Source: Streptomyces regalis
GTDB taxonomy: Bacteria > Actinomycetota > Actinomycetes > Streptomycetales > Streptomycetaceae
Assembly: GCF_001509475.1 (NCBI RefSeq)
Contig: NZ_LLZG01000055.1
Coordinates: 1-22,689 of the forward strand
DNA length: 22,689 nucleotides
Direction: 5' to 3'
In this document: positions 1 through 7,212 of the stretch, in pieces
Layout: each line of letters begins with the position of its first letter
Numbering within the stretch: position 1 is the stretch's first letter
Program-made: the position numbers and the translations under genes
The notes under the pieces: generated by a model
Databases searched by the model: none
What the model saw: the letters and a program-made list of their open reading frames with translations, nothing else
Told to the model about the DNA's origin: nothing

Positions 1-1167
1 CCACAACCCCACATCCCCCGCCACCACACCCGCCCCAAACACCCGCACCAAGTCATGTAACCGCCACCGCACGGCGAAGGCCGTCCCGTTACCGCCCCCC
101 ACCGGCGTGACGAGATATCTGGCGGACAGGTTCTCCAACAGCGACAGCGCAGATCCCGTGTCGAGATCGGTAAGCGCGGCGATCGCCTCCGTACAGGTCT
201 CCGCACCAGGAGCAAGGCAGAGCAGGCGCAGCAGCCGGGCCTCGTCGCGCGGCAGCCGCCGGTACGAGGTCTCCAACACAGGACGCAGGACAAGTGAGCG
301 TCCATACAGGTCCGTTCCGGGGCTGCCACGGTCCAGGACAGTGGTCGGGTCCCCGGCGTCCCGGATCTCGGCCACGAGAGAGGCGACACCCCGATGGCGT
401 CGCCGACGCAGCATCCCCGCGGCGATCTGGAGGGCCAGAGGCAAGTGGCCGCATAGATTGGTCAGTTCGCGGAGTGTGTCGATTTCCCGTACCGGGCGTT
501 CGTCTCGCTCATCGGTGTCGTACAGGGCACGGGTCACAAGGGCGACGGAGTCCTCCGGGGCGAGTGTCTCCAGATCGATCAGGCGTACCGGAAGGGCGTC
601 GGGACGGTCCCGGGACGTGATGAGCACCCGGTGGTGGTCCGTCCCGGGCATCAGCGGCAGGTACTGGGACGGGTCCGAGGCGTTGTCCAGGATCAGCAGC
701 ATCCGGTCCCGTCGTCCGGCGAGGAGCGCGCGGTATGCGTCGTACTGGCGCTCTGCCGTCGCGGGCAGATCCCCGTCCTGTACCCCCAGCGCATCGAGCA
801 GCGCCAGCACCGCCTGATCAGCCGTAACCGGGTCGTCGTCGTACCCGCGCAGGTCCACGAAGAGCGTCCCGCCCGGGAACCAGCCCTTCCCACGGGCTCG
901 GTGCGCCGCCTCCACCGCCAGTGCGGTCTTGCCGATGCCGCCCATACCGGTGACGGCGAAGATGAGGAGCGGGAGCGCGGCCGTGTCGTCCTCGTCGGGG
1001 GAGAGGTGCGGGAGCAGGCGGTCCAGCTCCGCCGATCGGCCGGTGAAGCCCAGGGGGCGGGGTGGGAGTGTGGCGGTCGCTCGCGGGACCGGGCCGTGGG
1101 TGGTACCCCTGCCGCCCCTACCGTCGCCCGTCGCTCTTGCCGGTGACGGGACCGTAGAAGGTGCCAC
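1..1167 (-). CDS. NB-ARC (STAND) ATPase, partial; probably the frameshifted continuation of the nucleosidase ORF at 1118-1990
   Basis: The frame is open from about 1290 down to position 1 and leaves the window before its end. The Walker A segment is FAVTGMGGIGKTALAVEAAH, with its Lys codon at 928-930. It is followed by KGWFPGGTLFVDLRGYDDDP, a Walker B-like LLILDNAS, an ITSRDRP sensor motif, CGHLPLALQIA (GLPL box) and RWRLHDLVRVFGAG (MHD-like box). All of these align with the paralogous protein at 2569-4833. Family knowledge: NB-ARC proteins are nucleotide-switched signalling ATPases that control an attached or partner effector. The only ATG/GTG upstream of Walker A in this frame is GTG at 1165-1167. 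It has no good ribosome binding site and lies 50 bases inside the nucleosidase ORF. Either translation starts there by coupling, or this is the second half of one protein separated by a +1 shift. The sensor repeats expected at the C-terminus are outside the window. Confidence 0.75.
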   Translation of the reverse strand, partial: MAPSTVPSPARATGDGRGGRGTTHGPVPRATATLPPRPLGFTGRSAELDRLLPHLSPDEDDTAALPLLIFAVTGMGGIGKTALAVEAAHRARGKGWFPGGTLFVDLRGYDDDPVTADQAVLALLDALGVQDGDLPATAERQYDAYRALLAGRRDRMLLILDNASDPSQYLPLMPGTDHHRVLITSRDRPDALPVRLIDLETLAPEDSVALVTRALYDTDERDERPVREIDTLRELTNLCGHLPLALQIAAGMLRRRRHRGVASLVAEIRDAGDPTTVLDRGSPGTDLYGRSLVLRPVLETSYRRLPRDEARLLRLLCLAPGAETCTEAIAALTDLDTGSALSLLENLSARYLVTPVGGGNGTAFAVRWRLHDLVRVFGAGVVAGDVGLW

Positions 1168-1990
1168 CCCGGAAGTCGATGTGGTCTCCGCCGTACGTCG
1201 CTCCGCTGTCCCCGCGTCGATGGGGACCCTCCTCGGAGTCGGAGGAAACGGAGGACCCCTTGCGGGGCTGGTGCTTGCGCAGCACGGCCACCGTCACCGC
1301 AGCCGCCTGCTTGGCGGCGAGTTCCTGCGCACCCGAGGCGTCGGCATCGCGCTTGCCGGCATCGGCGCGGTCGCTGACGCCCCGGATCACCAGGGCGTCC
1401 AACCGGCCGTTCAGATGGGCCGCGTGGGCTGCCCCTGAGCCCTCCATCTCGATCGCGCCGGCGTCGTTGTAGTTCCTGCGGAGGTGCCGGGCGATCTCGG
1501 ACTCGGAGTCCGCCAGGACTACATCACCCGTGGCGATCGGCATGAAGTGCGCCCGTACGTCGGGCATGTCCCGCACGGCGGAACGGGCTGCCTGTTCCAG
1601 CGCGTGCGAGCCCGGCAGGGCCTTCGGCCGGACCAGGAAACCCTCGGGCGTCTGCTTGCCGCCGTGGATCTCGTACACCTGCGTGCCCACGACGACGTCC
1701 CCGATTCCGACGTCGTCCTTAAGACTGCCGGCGACACCGACGAAGAACACGGCCTCGGGATGCAGCCAGTTGATGAGCTGTGTGGTGAGAGCGGCCGCCC
1801 GCTCGGCGCCCATACCCAGCTCCGCAATGGCAATATGCCAGGAAGTACTGGCCAGTTGGCCCTTCTCGACTCGGGTCCCGTCAGGGTGTACGAGTTCCTG
1901 CCGCTTCTCGACGTGCACACGGATGGCGGCGTATTCGAGGGGGAGCGCGGTCAGGACAAGAGCAGTGGGCTGAGTCTCCGGCACACTCAT
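1118..1990 (-). CDS. MTAN / purine nucleoside phosphorylase superfamily nucleosidase, likely STAND effector domain
   Basis: A 290-residue protein of the PNP/UDP phosphorylase fold, most like 5'-methylthioadenosine/S-adenosylhomocysteine nucleosidase. Visible active-site signatures are E19 in the LPLEY segment, the FVGVAGSL loop (83-90), the IEMEG motif (E181, M182, E183) and VIRGVSDRAD with R203 and D207. These correspond to the ribose-binding Glu, the base-binding Met-Glu and the catalytic Asp of MTAN, so the enzyme looks active. Residues about 240-268 are a Ser/Gly-rich linker. Residues 269-285 are a peptide, DHIDFRGGTFYGPVTGK, that is nearly repeated before the NB-ARC domain of the 2569 gene. 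The ORF stops at TAG just after the peptide while the NB-ARC ATPase continues in the +1 frame. Known bacterial STAND proteins carry nucleosidase effector domains, so a role in depleting a nucleotide or nucleoside on activation is inferred. The ATG start at 1990 has no clear ribosome binding site; GTG at codon 3 is an alternative. Confidence 0.85.
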   Translation of the reverse strand: MSVPETQPTALVLTALPLEYAAIRVHVEKRQELVHPDGTRVEKGQLASTSWHIAIAELGMGAERAAALTTQLINWLHPEAVFFVGVAGSLKDDVGIGDVVVGTQVYEIHGGKQTPEGFLVRPKALPGSHALEQAARSAVRDMPDVRAHFMPIATGDVVLADSESEIARHLRRNYNDAGAIEMEGSGAAHAAHLNGRLDALVIRGVSDRADAGKRDADASGAQELAAKQAAAVTVAVLRKHQPRKGSSVSSDSEEGPHRRGDSGATYGGDHIDFRGGTFYGPVTGKSDGRR

Positions 1991-2017
1991 AACCTACAGC
2001 CGGGGGAAGGGAATCGA

Positions 2018-2572
2018 GTGCCGGAACAGGACGTCACCGTAGGGCAGTTGCTGCTCGCCGAGTACCAGAGCGTGAAGGACGAGCAGAAGGCGCGGATCGG
2101 GTTCCGGGACAACCTGCTCTATGTGACGCTGGCCGTCGTCGCCGCCGTCATCGCCGCGGCGGCGCAGGCCAAGCAGACGTCGATGCTGCTGGCGTTGCCG
2201 CCGGTGTGTGTGGTGCTCGGGTGGACCTATCTGGTCAACGACGAGAAGATCTCGGCGATCGGGAGGTATCTGCGGGACGAGCTGGGGCCTCGGCTCGCTC
2301 AACTCGCGGGTGCGGAAGGCGCCTTCGGGTGGGAGAACTTCCATCGCGGGGACACCAGGAGAGTGTCTCGGAAGGTCGTGCAGCTCGTGGTCGACCTGCT
2401 CGCCTTCTGTGTCGTACCGCTGGGTGCGCTCGTCGTGTACTGGGCCGGGGGTGGCACCTCGCCGGGACTCGTGATCCTGTCCGTGGGCGAGGCGCTCGCG
2501 GTGGCGGGGTTGGGGGCGTACATCGTTCTGTACGCGGTGCCGTTCAGGTCGACGGGGGACAGCTTGGGATGA
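2018..2572 (+). CDS. four-helix integral membrane protein, partner of NB-ARC-TPR protein
   Basis: A 184-residue protein starting at GTG 2018 with a strong ribosome binding site (GGGGGAAGGG at 2002-2011) about 6 bases upstream. A longer in-frame ORF exists upstream but antisense to the nucleosidase gene, so the later start is preferred. A hydrophilic N-terminus (VPEQDVTVGQLLLAEYQSVK, first residue read as Met) is followed by four hydrophobic segments. These are LLYVTLAVVAAVIAAAAQ, SMLLALPPVCVVLGWTYLV, VVQLVVDLLAFCVVPLGALVVYW and LVILSVGEALAVAGLGAYIV. A cytoplasm-like loop of about 50 residues rich in charged residues lies between helices 2 and 3. No enzymatic motif is seen. It overlaps the NB-ARC-TPR gene by ATGA, so the two are translationally coupled and probably interact. 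By analogy with STAND systems, a membrane-acting effector or anchor is inferred; the family is not recognised. Confidence 0.85.
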   Translation: MPEQDVTVGQLLLAEYQSVKDEQKARIGFRDNLLYVTLAVVAAVIAAAAQAKQTSMLLALPPVCVVLGWTYLVNDEKISAIGRYLRDELGPRLAQLAGAEGAFGWENFHRGDTRRVSRKVVQLVVDLLAFCVVPLGALVVYWAGGGTSPGLVILSVGEALAVAGLGAYIVLYAVPFRSTGDSLG

Positions 2573-4833
2573 GCAGCCGGGATCACGTCGACTTCCAGGG
2601 CGGTTACTTCCAAGGGACCGTCATCGGGAAGGCGGACTACCACCAGTCGGCTGCCGCGCCCACCGCCCTGGACGCCCTGCCTGCCAGAACGGCAGGGTTC
2701 ACCGGCCGTGATGGGGAACTGACCCGGCTCCTGGAGGCTCTTGACCCGACCGCGTCGGCCGGCGCCCCGAAGGCTGTGCTCGTCACCGCCGTCTCCGGGC
2801 TCGGGGGCGTGGGGAAGACGGCGCTGACTGTGGAGGCGGCCTACGCGGCCCGGGCGGAGGGGTGGTTTCCGGGTGGGGCGCTGTTCCTGGACATGCACGG
2901 ATACGACGACGTTCCGGTTACGGCGGACCAGGCGCTCCAGTCCCTGTTGCGGGCTCTGGGCGTCCAGCCGGAGCACATCCCCGCCACGGCCGACGAGCGC
3001 GCGGTGCTCTACCGGTCGCTCCTCGCCGAGCGGGCGAGCCGGCGGGGCTCGGTGCTGATCCTGGTCGACAACGCCTCCTCGCCCGAACAGGTACGGCCCC
3101 TCCTCCCGGGCGGCGCTGTGCACCGCGTCCTGATCACGTCCCGCGACCGGCTGCCCCAACTCGGTGCGCGACTCGTGCCCTTGGACCAGTTGACGCCCGA
3201 GGACGCCGGGGAGCTTCTCGACGTCGCCCTGCGTATCGCAGAGCCGCAGGACAGCCGTATCCGGGACGACGCCGATGCCGCCGAGCGGCTCGCCGCCCTC
3301 TGTGGGTACCTGCCGCTGGCTCTGCAGATCGCGGTCGCGCTGCTGGCTGAGGACCGGGACATGCCGGTGGCGGAACTCGTGGGCGAACTCGCCGAGTCCC
3401 GTGACCGTCTCGGCCACCTCGACGACGGTGAGCGCAGCGTCCGTGCCGCCTTCGATCTGTCCTACCGTCGGCTTCCGCCCGGGCCGGCCCGGCTGCTGCG
3501 GCTGCTCGCCCTCGCGCCGGGGCCCGAGGCGAGCCCTGTAGTCATCGATACGCTCGCCGTGGGCGGTACTCCTGCCGCGCGGGACTTGAAGATCCTGGCC
3601 CGGGCACATCTTGTCGAGCGGGGCAGCCGGCGCGGGTGGTGGCGGTTGCACGACCTGGTCCGGGTGTTCGGGGCGGGGCTGTCCGCGGCCCCTGATGTGT
3701 GGGAAGAGGGGGAGAAGGCACGAGGGTTCGTGCTGGTCTACTACTTGTTGACCGCCGGCGCGGCCGATGAGTGGCTGCGGTGGCTGCCGGGGGATCCGGT
3801 GCCGGAGAGGTTCGAGAACCGGGCCCAGGCGCTGGCGTGGCTGGACGCCGAGCGGGCGGGGCTGCTCGAGGCCGTGCAGTGGGGGCGGGAGGAGCAGCAC
3901 GCGCAGGCGGCGGGGTGGCTCGGGCGATGTCTGATGATGTATCTGTCCTGGCGACGGTACTTCGAGGACTTGTACGCCGTGGCCACCGTCGCACAGGAGG
4001 TGGCTCACTGCGCAGGGAGTCACCACGACGAGGCCCTCGCCTGGGACTCCATCGGGAACGCGCTGCGGGCGACGGGCCGGGTGGAAGAGGCGATCGACGC
4101 CCTGACGCGCGCCCGGGCCCTGTATCAGGTGGCCGGAAACCGCAAGGGTGAGGCCGGTGTGTGGGATCACCTCGGTCTCGCCCTGACGAAGGCGGGCCGG
4201 GTGGACGACGCGATGGATGCGTTTTTCCAGGCTGATGACCTGTACGAGGCCCTCGGAGACGTGCACGGTCAGGCCTTCGTGTGGGAACACTTCGGCAATC
4301 TCGCGTCGGTGGCGGGCTGTGCGGACGAGGCGATCGAAGCCTTGACCCATGCCTGCGATCTGTACCAGGCCACCGAAGAACGCCATGGCCAAGGCTCGGC
4401 ATGGAACAACCTCGGCGCCACCCTGTGCGAGGCGGGCCGGCCGGAGGACGCCGTGGCGGCCTTCCGTAGCGCGGTCGAGGCGTTCAAGGAGGCTGAGGAC
4501 TGGTACATGGCCGGCAAGGCCTTGCAGAACCTCGCCGTCGCCCCCCACGTCCCCGGCTGGTCCGCGCATATCGACCCCGTCTTGCTTCGGGCCGGCACCT
4601 TCCTGGGCCTGATGGAGGCCTCCTTCGCTTACGACCGAGCCGATGCCTTCGCGGAAGCAGCCAGAGCCCGCGCCTGGGCACGCGCGTACTTCGACGCCCC
4701 CGCGGCTACCGCCCCCCCCCCCCCCCCGGCACCCACCGATAAACCAGCTCCGGCCTCCCGACCTGCCCGTAAACCGGCTTCCGTTCAGCCCTCCCCGCCT
4801 CCACCAAATGCTCCAGATACCGCCGAGCCGTGA
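2569..4833 (+). CDS. NB-ARC domain protein with C-terminal TPR repeats (STAND ATPase)
   Basis: A 754-residue protein starting at ATG 2569, overlapping the preceding stop by ATGA. Residues 5-21 (DHVDFQGGYFQGTVIGK) match the peptide at the end of the divergent nucleosidase ORF. The domain order is as follows. GFTGRDGEL opens the ATPase and GLGGVGKTAL is Walker A (K83). LILVDNAS is Walker B-like (D167). Then come ITSRDRLPQ, CGYLPLALQIA (GLPL) and WWRLHDLVRVFG (MHD-like). Four TPR-type units of exactly 40 residues run from 488 to 647 (bases 4030-4509), each with an AGR-x-[ED][ED]A-type turn. The last 40 or so residues are Pro/Ala-rich, run through a 16-C tract and are read across the end of the convergent response regulator gene, so that tail is doubtful. 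With a tract one base longer or two shorter the protein would end at the TAA near 4741. Family role: ligand-sensing by TPRs, ATP-dependent oligomerisation and effector activation; the ligand is unknown. Confidence 0.9.
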   Translation: MSSRDHVDFQGGYFQGTVIGKADYHQSAAAPTALDALPARTAGFTGRDGELTRLLEALDPTASAGAPKAVLVTAVSGLGGVGKTALTVEAAYAARAEGWFPGGALFLDMHGYDDVPVTADQALQSLLRALGVQPEHIPATADERAVLYRSLLAERASRRGSVLILVDNASSPEQVRPLLPGGAVHRVLITSRDRLPQLGARLVPLDQLTPEDAGELLDVALRIAEPQDSRIRDDADAAERLAALCGYLPLALQIAVALLAEDRDMPVAELVGELAESRDRLGHLDDGERSVRAAFDLSYRRLPPGPARLLRLLALAPGPEASPVVIDTLAVGGTPAARDLKILARAHLVERGSRRGWWRLHDLVRVFGAGLSAAPDVWEEGEKARGFVLVYYLLTAGAADEWLRWLPGDPVPERFENRAQALAWLDAERAGLLEAVQWGREEQHAQAAGWLGRCLMMYLSWRRYFEDLYAVATVAQEVAHCAGSHHDEALAWDSIGNALRATGRVEEAIDALTRARALYQVAGNRKGEAGVWDHLGLALTKAGRVDDAMDAFFQADDLYEALGDVHGQAFVWEHFGNLASVAGCADEAIEALTHACDLYQATEERHGQGSAWNNLGATLCEAGRPEDAVAAFRSAVEAFKEAEDWYMAGKALQNLAVAPHVPGWSAHIDPVLLRAGTFLGLMEASFAYDRADAFAEAARARAWARAYFDAPAATAPPPPPAPTDKPAPASRPARKPASVQPSPPPPNAPDTAEP

Positions 4834-5410
4834 TCCGGGAAATCCCCACGGCCTCGGCGACCCCCGCCGCCGTGAGCCCCTCCGCCGCCTCCCGCACGGC
4901 CCCCGTCACCCGCTCCAGCGTCGGCCCGCTCAACCCTTTCGGCAGTGCCGCAGGGCCCGGCGCCCGCAACGCCGCGAGCGCCCGGTCCACCTCGTCCTGG
5001 CCGCTCGCCTCCCCGACCGCCGCATGGAACTCGGCGTACCGCACCAGCCGGTCCCGAAGCGTCGCGAACGTGAAGGGCTTCAGTACGTACTGCACGACCC
5101 CCAGCGACACCCCTTCGCGCACCACGGCCAGATCCCGTGCCGACGTCACCGCGATCACGTCCGCGTGATGGCCCGCAGCCCGCAGCGACCGTGCCAGTTG
5201 CAGCCCGTGCACATCCGGCAGGTGCAGGTCCAGCAACAGCAGGTCCACCGGCGTCCGCTCCAGCGCGCGCCGCGCCTCCGCGCCCGTGTGCGCCTTGCCG
5301 ACCGCGACGAATCCCGGCACCCGGTCGACGTACATCACGTGCGCGTCCGCAGCGACCGGATCGTCCTCCACGACCAGGACGCGAATCGCCTGCTCGGCCG
5401 GCCCCGTCAT
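4706..5410 (-). CDS. CitB/DpiA-family response regulator
   Basis: A 234-residue two-component response regulator. The receiver domain covers about 9-125: acidic pocket E15/D16/D17, phospho-acceptor D61 in LLLLDLHLPD, T89/S90 in VTSARD and K111 in VLKPFTF. The output domain (about 160-225) contains a helix-turn-helix, AAGVAEAVGISRITARRYLEHLVEAG, of the type found in CitB, DcuR and MalR regulators. The ATG at 5410 overlaps the stop of the kinase gene (ATGA), so both are co-translated. In this family the regulator activates uptake or metabolism genes for C4- or tricarboxylates. The dctA-like symporter at 9730 is an attractive target, but that is inference. The extreme C-terminus is encoded by a G16 run and its length is uncertain. 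The gene is convergent with and overlaps the tail of the NB-ARC-TPR gene. Confidence 0.93.
   Translation of the reverse strand: MTGPAEQAIRVLVVEDDPVAADAHVMYVDRVPGFVAVGKAHTGAEARRALERTPVDLLLLDLHLPDVHGLQLARSLRAAGHHADVIAVTSARDLAVVREGVSLGVVQYVLKPFTFATLRDRLVRYAEFHAAVGEASGQDEVDRALAALRAPGPAALPKGLSGPTLERVTGAVREAAEGLTAAGVAEAVGISRITARRYLEHLVEAGRAERKPVYGQVGRPELVYRWVPGGGGGR
4712..4727. repeat. 16-base C homopolymer in convergent overlap
   Basis: Sixteen consecutive C on the plus strand (G on the minus strand) lie inside both the 3' end of the NB-ARC-TPR gene and the last codons of the response regulator gene (the poly-Gly C-terminus VPGGGGGR). Tract length sets where both proteins stop. It is prone to slippage and to sequencing error. 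Confidence 0.95.
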
Positions 5411-7155
5411 ACGTCACCTCTCGAAACCGCCGCGCCCTCGGAATCCTGCACGGGCTCGGCCTGCTGGGAAGGCCCGCCGCCCGGCACGGACTCGGCGCCC
5501 GGCGAGGGCCCGGCACCCGGCGCGTGCTTCACACCCTCTCCCAACGGCAGCCGCACCTCGAACTCCGCCCCACCCCCGGCGGCCTCCGCCACCGACAGGG
5601 TCCCGTCGTGCCGGTGCGCCGCCTGCCGGACCAGCGCAAGCCCCAGCCCTCGCCCGCCCGGACCCGCCGGCTTCGTCGAGAAGCCGCGTTCGAACACCGC
5701 CTCCACGTGCGCGGGGTCCACCCCGGCCCCCGTGTCCGACACGCGCAGGACCAGCTCGGCACCCTCCGTGTACGCCGTCACCGTCACCCGCCCCCGCACG
5801 CTCCCCAGCGCGGCGTCCACCGCGTTGTCGATCAGGTTGCCCAGGATCGTCACCAGATCCCGGGCCGGCAGGGAGGGCGGCAGCAGGTTGTCGTCCAGTC
5901 GGCTGTCCTCCGATATGACGAGTTCGACGCCCCGCTCGTTGGCCTGCGCCGTCTTCCCCAGCAGCAGTGCCGCCAGCACCGGCTCGCTCACCGCCGCGAC
6001 GACCTGGTCCGTCAGTGCCTGGGCCAGCTCCAGCTCGGCGGTCGCGAAGTCCACCGCCTCCTCGGCGCGTCCGAGTTCGATCAGCGAGACGACCGTGTGG
6101 AGGCGGTTCGCCGCCTCGTGCGCCTGCGACCGCAGGGCTTGGGTGAAGCCGCGTTCGGAGTCCAACTCGCCCATCAGGGACTGCAGTTCGGTCACGTCCC
6201 GCAGGGTCACGACCGTTCCGCGCCGCTCACCGCCCGACACGGGGGACGTGTTCACCACCAGCACGCGTTGCGCCGTCAGATGCACCTCGTCGACCCTGGG
6301 CTCGGACGCCAGCAGCGCCCCGGTCAGCGGTGCGGGCAGGCCGAGGTCCGCGACCGACTGCCCCACCACATCGCCGCCCACCCCGAGCAGTTCCCGCCCG
6401 CCGTCGTTGATCAGCGCCACCCGGTACTGCCCGTCCAGCATCAGCAGCCCCTCGCGTACCGCGTGCAGTGCGGCCTGGTGGTAGTCGTGCATCCGGCTCA
6501 GCTCGGCCGCGTTCATGCCGTGGGTGTGGCGGCGCAGGCGGGCGTTGATGACGTACGTGCCGATCGCGCCCAGGGCGAGCGCGCCCGCCGCGACCCCGAG
6601 CAGGGCCGTCAGCTGGTCCTGCACCCGCTTGCTGATCTCCTCGACCCTGATGCCCGCGCTGACCAGCCCGACGATGTCCTTCGGGGCCGTGCCACCGTCG
6701 TAGATCGGCACGACCGCGCGCACGGACGGGCCCAGCGTGCCGGTGTACGTCTCGGTGAACGGCTCACCTCTCAGGGCGCGCTCCGTGTGGCCGCGGAAGT
6801 GCTGGCCGATCTGCTCCTTGTCGGGGTGCGTCCAGCGGATGCCCTTGGGGTCCATGATCGTGACGAAGTCGACGCCGGTGTCGTGCTGGACGCGCAGCGC
6901 GTACGGCTGGAGTTCGGCCGTCGGGTCGGGGGTGCGGATCGCCTCCCCCACGGACGGGGCGTCGGCGATCGACTGGGCCACCGCCATGGCCTGGCCGCGC
7001 GCCGCGTCCTCGGCCTGGCCGCGGTCGCTGACGTAGGTGAACACCGCGTACCCGGCGACGAGCACCGCTATCAGCACGGCCTGCATGGCGAAGAGCTGGC
7101 CGGCCAGGCTGCGGGGCCTCGGGACGGAGATGCGCATGCCGTCAGTCTGCCCCAT
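5407..7155 (-). CDS. CitA/DcuS/DpiB-family sensor histidine kinase
   Basis: A 582-residue membrane sensor kinase. TM1 lies at about 21-42 (LFAMQAVLIAVLVAGYAVFT). An extracytoplasmic Cache/PDC-type sensor follows to about 175, and TM2 at about 183-204. A PAS domain covers about 222-325 (REGLLMLDGQYRVALINDGG). The H-box is SQAHEAANRLHTVVSLIELG with the likely phospho-His H346, matching the CitA-type H-E-x-x-N-R-L-H pattern. The ATPase domain has an N-box with N440/D443, a G1 box DTGAGVD and a G2 box GGRGLGLALV. The C-terminal 40 residues are low-complexity Gly/Pro/Ser/Glu. An alternative start is Met7 (7137). Family ligands are citrate or C4-dicarboxylates. A tandem 20-bp repeat lies just upstream at 7168-7207. 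It forms an operon with the regulator at 4706-5410. Confidence 0.93.
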   Translation of the reverse strand: MGQTDGMRISVPRPRSLAGQLFAMQAVLIAVLVAGYAVFTYVSDRGQAEDAARGQAMAVAQSIADAPSVGEAIRTPDPTAELQPYALRVQHDTGVDFVTIMDPKGIRWTHPDKEQIGQHFRGHTERALRGEPFTETYTGTLGPSVRAVVPIYDGGTAPKDIVGLVSAGIRVEEISKRVQDQLTALLGVAAGALALGAIGTYVINARLRRHTHGMNAAELSRMHDYHQAALHAVREGLLMLDGQYRVALINDGGRELLGVGGDVVGQSVADLGLPAPLTGALLASEPRVDEVHLTAQRVLVVNTSPVSGGERRGTVVTLRDVTELQSLMGELDSERGFTQALRSQAHEAANRLHTVVSLIELGRAEEAVDFATAELELAQALTDQVVAAVSEPVLAALLLGKTAQANERGVELVISEDSRLDDNLLPPSLPARDLVTILGNLIDNAVDAALGSVRGRVTVTAYTEGAELVLRVSDTGAGVDPAHVEAVFERGFSTKPAGPGGRGLGLALVRQAAHRHDGTLSVAEAAGGGAEFEVRLPLGEGVKHAPGAGPSPGAESVPGGGPSQQAEPVQDSEGAAVSRGDV

Positions 7156-7167
7156 GGCCGATTTTGG

Positions 7168-7207
7168 CTGCTTCCCCCTGTGGACGACTGCTTTCCCCTG
7201 TGGATGA
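7168..7207. repeat. tandem 20-bp direct repeat upstream of the sensor kinase gene
   Basis: Two abutting 20-base copies differ at two positions: CTGCTTCCCCCTGTGGACGA (7168-7187) and CTGCTTTCCCCTGTGGATGA (7188-7207). The 20-bp period puts equivalent bases on nearly the same helical face, as expected for a dimeric regulator. Each copy holds a TGTGGA core whose reverse complements, TCGTCCACA and TCATCCACA, also resemble the Streptomyces DnaA box TTGTCCACA. Confidence 0.7.
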
Positions 7208-7212
7208 AGGGC

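Noticed and set aside
1484..2017. Longer N-terminus for the membrane protein
   Set aside because: It would be antisense to the nucleosidase gene; GTG 2018 has a strong ribosome binding site and the hydrophobic protein follows directly.
2299..4569. Very long open frame on the minus strand opposite the NB-ARC-TPR gene
   Set aside because: It is the GC-driven antisense shadow of a gene with clear NB-ARC and TPR motifs; its translation is low-complexity Arg/Gly/His-rich with no recognisable domain.
7179..7207. Replication origin from two DnaA-box-like sequences
   Set aside because: Only two imperfect boxes are present, with no dnaA/dnaN genes or box cluster, so an origin is not supported; they are kept only as part of a repeat.
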